A stretch of 9,681 bases of DNA from Comamonadaceae bacterium (lineage in GTDB: Bacteria > Pseudomonadota > Gammaproteobacteria > Burkholderiales > Burkholderiaceae_C): positions 1 through 9,681 of the forward strand of contig JAJTBK010000129.1 of NCBI GenBank assembly GCA_021286965.1, in the 5' to 3' direction. Shown here in pieces: positions 7,288-9,681 of the stretch. Each line of letters starts with the position of its first letter. Positions within the stretch are counted from its first letter, which is position 1. The notes below the pieces were generated by a model. The model was not told where the DNA came from, made no database searches, and worked only from the letters and a program-made list of their open reading frames with translations. A program made the position numbers and the translations under genes.

Positions 7288-7311
7288 TAAAACCCCTGCA
7301 CCGCCATCAAC

Positions 7312-7317
7312 AATAAA
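7312..7317 (+). promoter_or_regulatory. Candidate -10 element for the lipoprotein gene
   Basis: AATAAA matches 4 of 6 positions of TATAAT and lies 24 nt after the FNR box. There is no recognisable -35, as expected if the upstream FNR-family site substitutes for it. The predicted start near 7323 leaves a leader of about 34 nt before GTG 7357. Weak on its own; the box spacing is the main support. Confidence 0.35.
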
Positions 7318-7345
7318 AAAAGGCTAGCAATTTCCCGCACGCACC

Positions 7346-7352
7346 AAGGAGG
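7346..7352 (+). promoter_or_regulatory. Ribosome binding site of the small lipoprotein gene
   Basis: AAGGAGG on the plus strand, 4 nt before GTG 7357. The competing ATG at 7393 has no Shine-Dalgarno, so this site favours the upstream GTG despite slightly short spacing. Confidence 0.6.
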
Positions 7353-7356
7353 GCCG

Positions 7357-7857
7357 GTGTGCAGCCAACCTTCGATAGACTCCGCCCACACCATGCCGAT
7401 TCTTTGCCGTTTGTCCCCCATCGCCATCCGCCCCCTGCTCGCCAGCCTGGCCTGCACCTTGGCACTCGCCGCCTGCCAGAATGTGCCGCCCACCACCCCG
7501 GTGGCGGCCGCGCCAGCCGCCGCCAGCAGCGCCTACCGCCAGGCGGCGGCGCACCACCTGTACCAGCGCTACGCTGACCGCATCTACCCCGGGCCGCTGC
7601 CGCCCGAGCTCTACGCCGTGGGCGTGCTGGCGCTGGACATCGACCGCCAAGGCCGGGTGCAGCAGCTGCAGTGGCTGCGTGCGCCGGAACACGCGCCCGA
7701 GGTCGTGGCCGAGATCGAAACCCTGGCACGCGCCGCCGCGCCCTACCCGGCAGCGCCCGCTGGCGCCCGCTATACCGAAGTCTGGCTCTGGGACGAGTCC
7801 GGGCGCTTTCAGCTCGACACCCTGACCGAGGGCCAGCTGCCGGCGTTAGCGCAGTAG
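7357..7857 (+). CDS. Small lipoprotein with TonB C-terminal-like region, function unknown
   Basis: 166 aa from GTG 7357, or 154 aa from ATG 7393. The GTG has AAGGAGG 4 nt ahead; the ATG has none, but gives a more usual signal peptide length. Either way a hydrophobic segment ends in lipobox LAAC (Cys40 from the GTG), predicting a lipid-anchored periplasmic protein. After a low-complexity Pro/Ala linker (43-57), residues 87-152 read like the alpha/beta core of TonB C-terminal domains: AVGVLALDIDRQGRV (87-101), a helix ending AAAPYPAAP (126-134), then a closing strand. No proline-rich periplasm-spanning region or classic TonB membrane anchor is present, so it is not a standard TonB. Probably under the FNR-type box upstream. 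Convergent with the YggT-family gene, 5 bp between stops. Confidence 0.82.
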   Translation: MCSQPSIDSAHTMPILCRLSPIAIRPLLASLACTLALAACQNVPPTTPVAAAPAAASSAYRQAAAHHLYQRYADRIYPGPLPPELYAVGVLALDIDRQGRVQQLQWLRAPEHAPEVVAEIETLARAAAPYPAAPAGARYTEVWLWDESGRFQLDTLTEGQLPALAQ

Positions 7858-7862
7858 GGAAT

Positions 7863-8414
7863 TTAAAAAGTCAGCAGCCCGGCCTGCACATGGCCGAGCA
7901 CGATCATCGCCACCTGCAGCAGCACCAGCGCCAGCAGCGGCGACAGGTCGATACCGCCAACGCGCGGCAGCAGGCGGCGCAATGGGCGCAGCAGCGGTTC
8001 GGCCAGGCGGGCGATGACATCGCTCAGCGGTGAGCGCGCCGGCACCCAGGACAGCAGGGCATAGATCAGGAACAGCCCGGTCAGCGCCGTGAGTGCCACA
8101 CGCACCAGGCCGAGCAAGGCCAGCAGCGGCACCCACAGCAGCGGCCCGGCAGCGCCCAGCAGCAGCCACAGCAACAGGTACTGCAGCAGCTGCAGCAGCA
8201 GCGCCGCCAGCAGGCTGGAAGTATCGAGCCGCCCCAGGGGCACGATCACGCGGCGCAGCGGCAGCACCAGCCAGTCCGACAGGGCAAACACCAGCTGCCC
8301 CAGCGGGTTGGCAAAGCCGATGCGCTGCTGCTGCATATACAGGCGCAGCAGGCAGGCGCCCGTGAACAGGCCGCCGGCGACGTCGAGCAAGAAGGTCAAA
8401 ATTTGGTAGAGCAT
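7863..8414 (-). CDS. YggT-family integral membrane protein
   Basis: 183 aa, strongly hydrophobic, with two tandem YggT units. Unit 1 (about 5-85) carries PLRRVIVPLGRLDTSSLLA (52-70); unit 2 (about 102-178) carries PLRRLLPRVGGIDLSPLLA (144-162). The two segments are plainly related, with P-L-R-R followed by a G-x-[LI]-D-x-S-x-L-x-A pattern. The family sits in the inner membrane; its biochemical role is poorly defined, with reported links to osmotic stress and, in plants, to cytochrome assembly or nucleoid organisation. I chose ATG 8414 because it opens directly on the first helix; the reading frame continues upstream to 8927 but only across the opposite-strand LON-domain gene. No clear Shine-Dalgarno. 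The common neighbour proC is not present. Confidence 0.92.
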   Translation of the reverse strand: MLYQILTFLLDVAGGLFTGACLLRLYMQQQRIGFANPLGQLVFALSDWLVLPLRRVIVPLGRLDTSSLLAALLLQLLQYLLLWLLLGAAGPLLWVPLLALLGLVRVALTALTGLFLIYALLSWVPARSPLSDVIARLAEPLLRPLRRLLPRVGGIDLSPLLALVLLQVAMIVLGHVQAGLLTF

Positions 8415-8473
8415 GAGCAGGCGGCGCCGGGGGCTAGTACAGCCGTGGGATGATAGCGGCCAGGTACTACTCC
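8415..8473. promoter_or_regulatory. Short divergent promoter region between yggT-family and LON-domain genes
   Basis: Only 59 bp separate the two start codons, so both promoters must lie here or extend into the coding regions. A minus-strand TATCAT (8455-8450, 5 of 6 to TATAAT) is the best -10-like element for the yggT-family gene, without a good -35. No clear operator is visible. Confidence 0.3.
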
Positions 8474-9106
8474 ATGGCATTTCCTCTGACTCTCTCCGGC
8501 CTGCCGCTGTTTCCGCTGCACACGGTTTTATTTCCGGGCGGCCTGCTGCCGCTGCGCGTCTTTGAAGTGCGCTACCTCGACATGGTGCGCAAATGCCAGC
8601 AGGCGGGCGCACCCTTTGGCGTCGTCGCCCTGACCAGCGGGCAGGAGGTACGCCAGGCTGGCGCCGTGCCCGAGCAGTTCGCCAGCACCGGCACCCTGGC
8701 GTGCATCGAGCAGCTGCAGGCCCCCCAACCCGGCCTGCTGACGCTGCAGGTACGCGGCAGCGCGCGCTTTGCCATCCGCCAGCCCCACCGCCTGGCGCAC
8801 GGCCTGTGGGTGGCCGACGTGGAACAACTCGGCGACGATCCCGGCGTGCCCGTGCCGCCCGAGCTGCGCGCCATTGCCCAGGCCCTGGCGCAGGTGCTCG
8901 CGCGCCTGCACGACCAGGGGCGCACACCGGCGCAGGCCCCGCCCACGGCGGCGCAATTGGGCGACTGCGGCTGGGTCGCCAACCGCTGGTGCGAGCTGCT
9001 GCCGGCGCCCCTGGCGCTCAAGCAGCAGCTCATGGCGCTGCAAAACCCGCTGCTGCGCCTGGAGCTGGTGGGCGACGTGCTCGACCGCACCGGCATTGCC
9101 ACCTGA
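8474..9106 (+). CDS. Stand-alone LON substrate-binding-domain protein
   Basis: 210 aa, consisting of the Lon N-terminal (LON/PUA-like) substrate-binding domain with no AAA+ or Ser-Lys protease domain. The family opening is clear: [22 protein letters not shown] (about 10-31), then the RYLDMV helix, FGVV strand and a GTLA segment. A helical C-terminal region includes [11 protein letters not shown]. Such single-domain proteins are widespread in proteobacteria; their substrates are not established, and a protein-binding adaptor role is the usual guess. ATG 8474 begins right before the domain; an in-frame ATG at 8450 would add eight residues, and neither start has a strong Shine-Dalgarno. Divergent from the yggT-family gene and 59 bp before lysS, with which it may be partly co-transcribed. 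Confidence 0.92.
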   Translation: MAFPLTLSGLPLFPLHTVLFPGGLLPLRVFEVRYLDMVRKCQQAGAPFGVVALTSGQEVRQAGAVPEQFASTGTLACIEQLQAPQPGLLTLQVRGSARFAIRQPHRLAHGLWVADVEQLGDDPGVPVPPELRAIAQALAQVLARLHDQGRTPAQAPPTAAQLGDCGWVANRWCELLPAPLALKQQLMALQNPLLRLELVGDVLDRTGIAT

Positions 9107-9165
9107 TCCTTAAAATAGACGGTTTTTCTGCCCCAACCGGCCCGCACCCTGGGCCCCAAGCCTTT
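9107..9165 (+). promoter_or_regulatory. lysS leader with candidate promoter and small hairpin
   Basis: TAAAAT at 9111-9116 matches 5 of 6 positions of the -10 consensus, without a well-spaced -35; TTGCCA at 9096 is only 9 nt upstream. A hairpin ggccc (9139-9143) with gggcc (9151-9155) lies in the leader. It lacks a following T-run, so it is not an intrinsic terminator, and I see no T-box or riboswitch architecture. Confidence 0.35.
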
Positions 9166-9681
9166 ATGTCCGACCTCCAAAACGCCAGCCCCGCCCCCGC
9201 GCAAGACGACAACCAACTCATCGCCGAGCGCCGCGAGAAACTCAAGGCGTTGCGCGAGCAACAGGCGCAAAGCGGGGGCGTGACCTTTCCCAACGACTTC
9301 AAGCCCGCGCACCGCGCTGCCGCCCTGCAGGCGCAGCACGAGGCGAGCAGCGCCGAAGCCCTCGAAACCACGCCCGTGCCGGTCAGCGTCGCCGGCCGCA
9401 TGATGCTCAAGCGCGTCATGGGCAAGGCCAGCTTTGCCACGCTGCAAGACGCCACGGGCCGCATCCAGCTCTACGTCACGCGCGACGCGCTCGGCGAGGA
9501 GCTGTACGGCGCCTTCAAGCACTGGGACCTGGGCGACATCCTCGGCGCCGAAGGCACGCTGATGAAGACCAAGACCGGCGAGCTCTCGATCAAGGTGACT
9601 GCGCTGCGCCTCTTGACCAAGAGCCTGCGCCCCATGCCCGACAAGTTCCACGGCATGGCCGACCAGGAGATGAAGTACCGC
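9166..9681 (+). CDS. lysS: Lysyl-tRNA synthetase, class II (N-terminal part, truncated by window edge)
   Basis: Charges tRNA-Lys with lysine in the cytoplasm. 172 codons are visible of about 500 usual; the frame is open at the right edge, so the truncation comes from the window. A charged N-terminal helix with [12 protein letters not shown] (21-32) precedes VTFPNDFKP (39-47). The anticodon-binding OB-fold follows (about 72-150), with [21 protein letters not shown] (75-95), a typical LysS signature. The [12 protein letters not shown] end (161-172) is the lead-in to the class II catalytic core motif 1 region. The catalytic motifs themselves lie beyond the window. ATG 9166 is chosen by homology of the N-terminus; the Shine-Dalgarno is weak. 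Confidence 0.97.
   Translation, partial: MSDLQNASPAPAQDDNQLIAERREKLKALREQQAQSGGVTFPNDFKPAHRAAALQAQHEASSAEALETTPVPVSVAGRMMLKRVMGKASFATLQDATGRIQLYVTRDALGEELYGAFKHWDLGDILGAEGTLMKTKTGELSIKVTALRLLTKSLRPMPDKFHGMADQEMKYR

Noticed and set aside
8415..8927. N-terminal extension of the yggT-family gene
   Set aside because: The added residues are Arg/Ala/Gly-rich and antisense to the LON-domain gene; ATG 8414 starts directly on the first YggT helix.
9139..9155. lysS leader hairpin as a lysine riboswitch or T-box
   Set aside because: It is a 5-bp stem alone in a leader of about 60 nt, far too small for either element.
8572..9651. 359-codon minus-strand open frame over the LON-domain gene and lysS
   Set aside because: Both opposite-strand genes are firmly identified; this frame is compositional noise.

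Overview
The window is GC-rich, densely packed bacterial DNA. Protein content and an intergenic palindrome of a type common in Comamonadaceae point to a betaproteobacterium of that family (Acidovorax/Comamonas/Alicycliphilus-like). This assignment is inference from memory, not a database match. I find nine protein-coding genes, two of them cut by the window edges. There are no rRNA or tRNA genes, no insertion sequences and no CRISPR array.

Left part (1-4332, minus strand): a compact ABC importer operon. Transcription order is a dual-domain ATPase, two BPD_transp_2-type inner-membrane permeases, then a BMP/PnrA-type substrate-binding lipoprotein that runs off the left edge. The first three genes overlap (14 nt, then a TGATG junction), each overlap with a well-placed Shine-Dalgarno sequence. 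The layout matches the nucleoside/purine uptake systems of the NupNOPQ/YufNOPQ type. Ahead of the operon is a 119-bp gap with two mutually exclusive hairpins.

Middle (4452-7238, minus strand): a membrane-anchored diguanylate cyclase (Cache-like sensor, PAS, GGDEF) whose product-inhibition I-site is degenerate. Upstream of it is a short Crp/Fnr-family regulator with an FNR-type recognition helix but no N-terminal iron-sulfur cysteine cluster. A near-consensus FNR box lies just upstream of the regulator, in the region shared with a divergent lipoprotein gene.

Right part (7357-9681): a small lipoprotein with a TonB-C-like C-terminal region (plus strand), a YggT-family membrane protein (minus strand, convergent, 5 bp away), a stand-alone LON substrate-binding-domain protein (plus strand, divergent from yggT), and the 5' third of lysS (plus strand, cut by the right edge).

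Most of the window is ordinary chromosomal content. The points most worth a second look are the regulator/FNR-box pair, the alternative hairpins before the ABC operon, and the diguanylate cyclase with altered regulatory and guanine-contact residues. I do not see a clearly new defence or mobile system.
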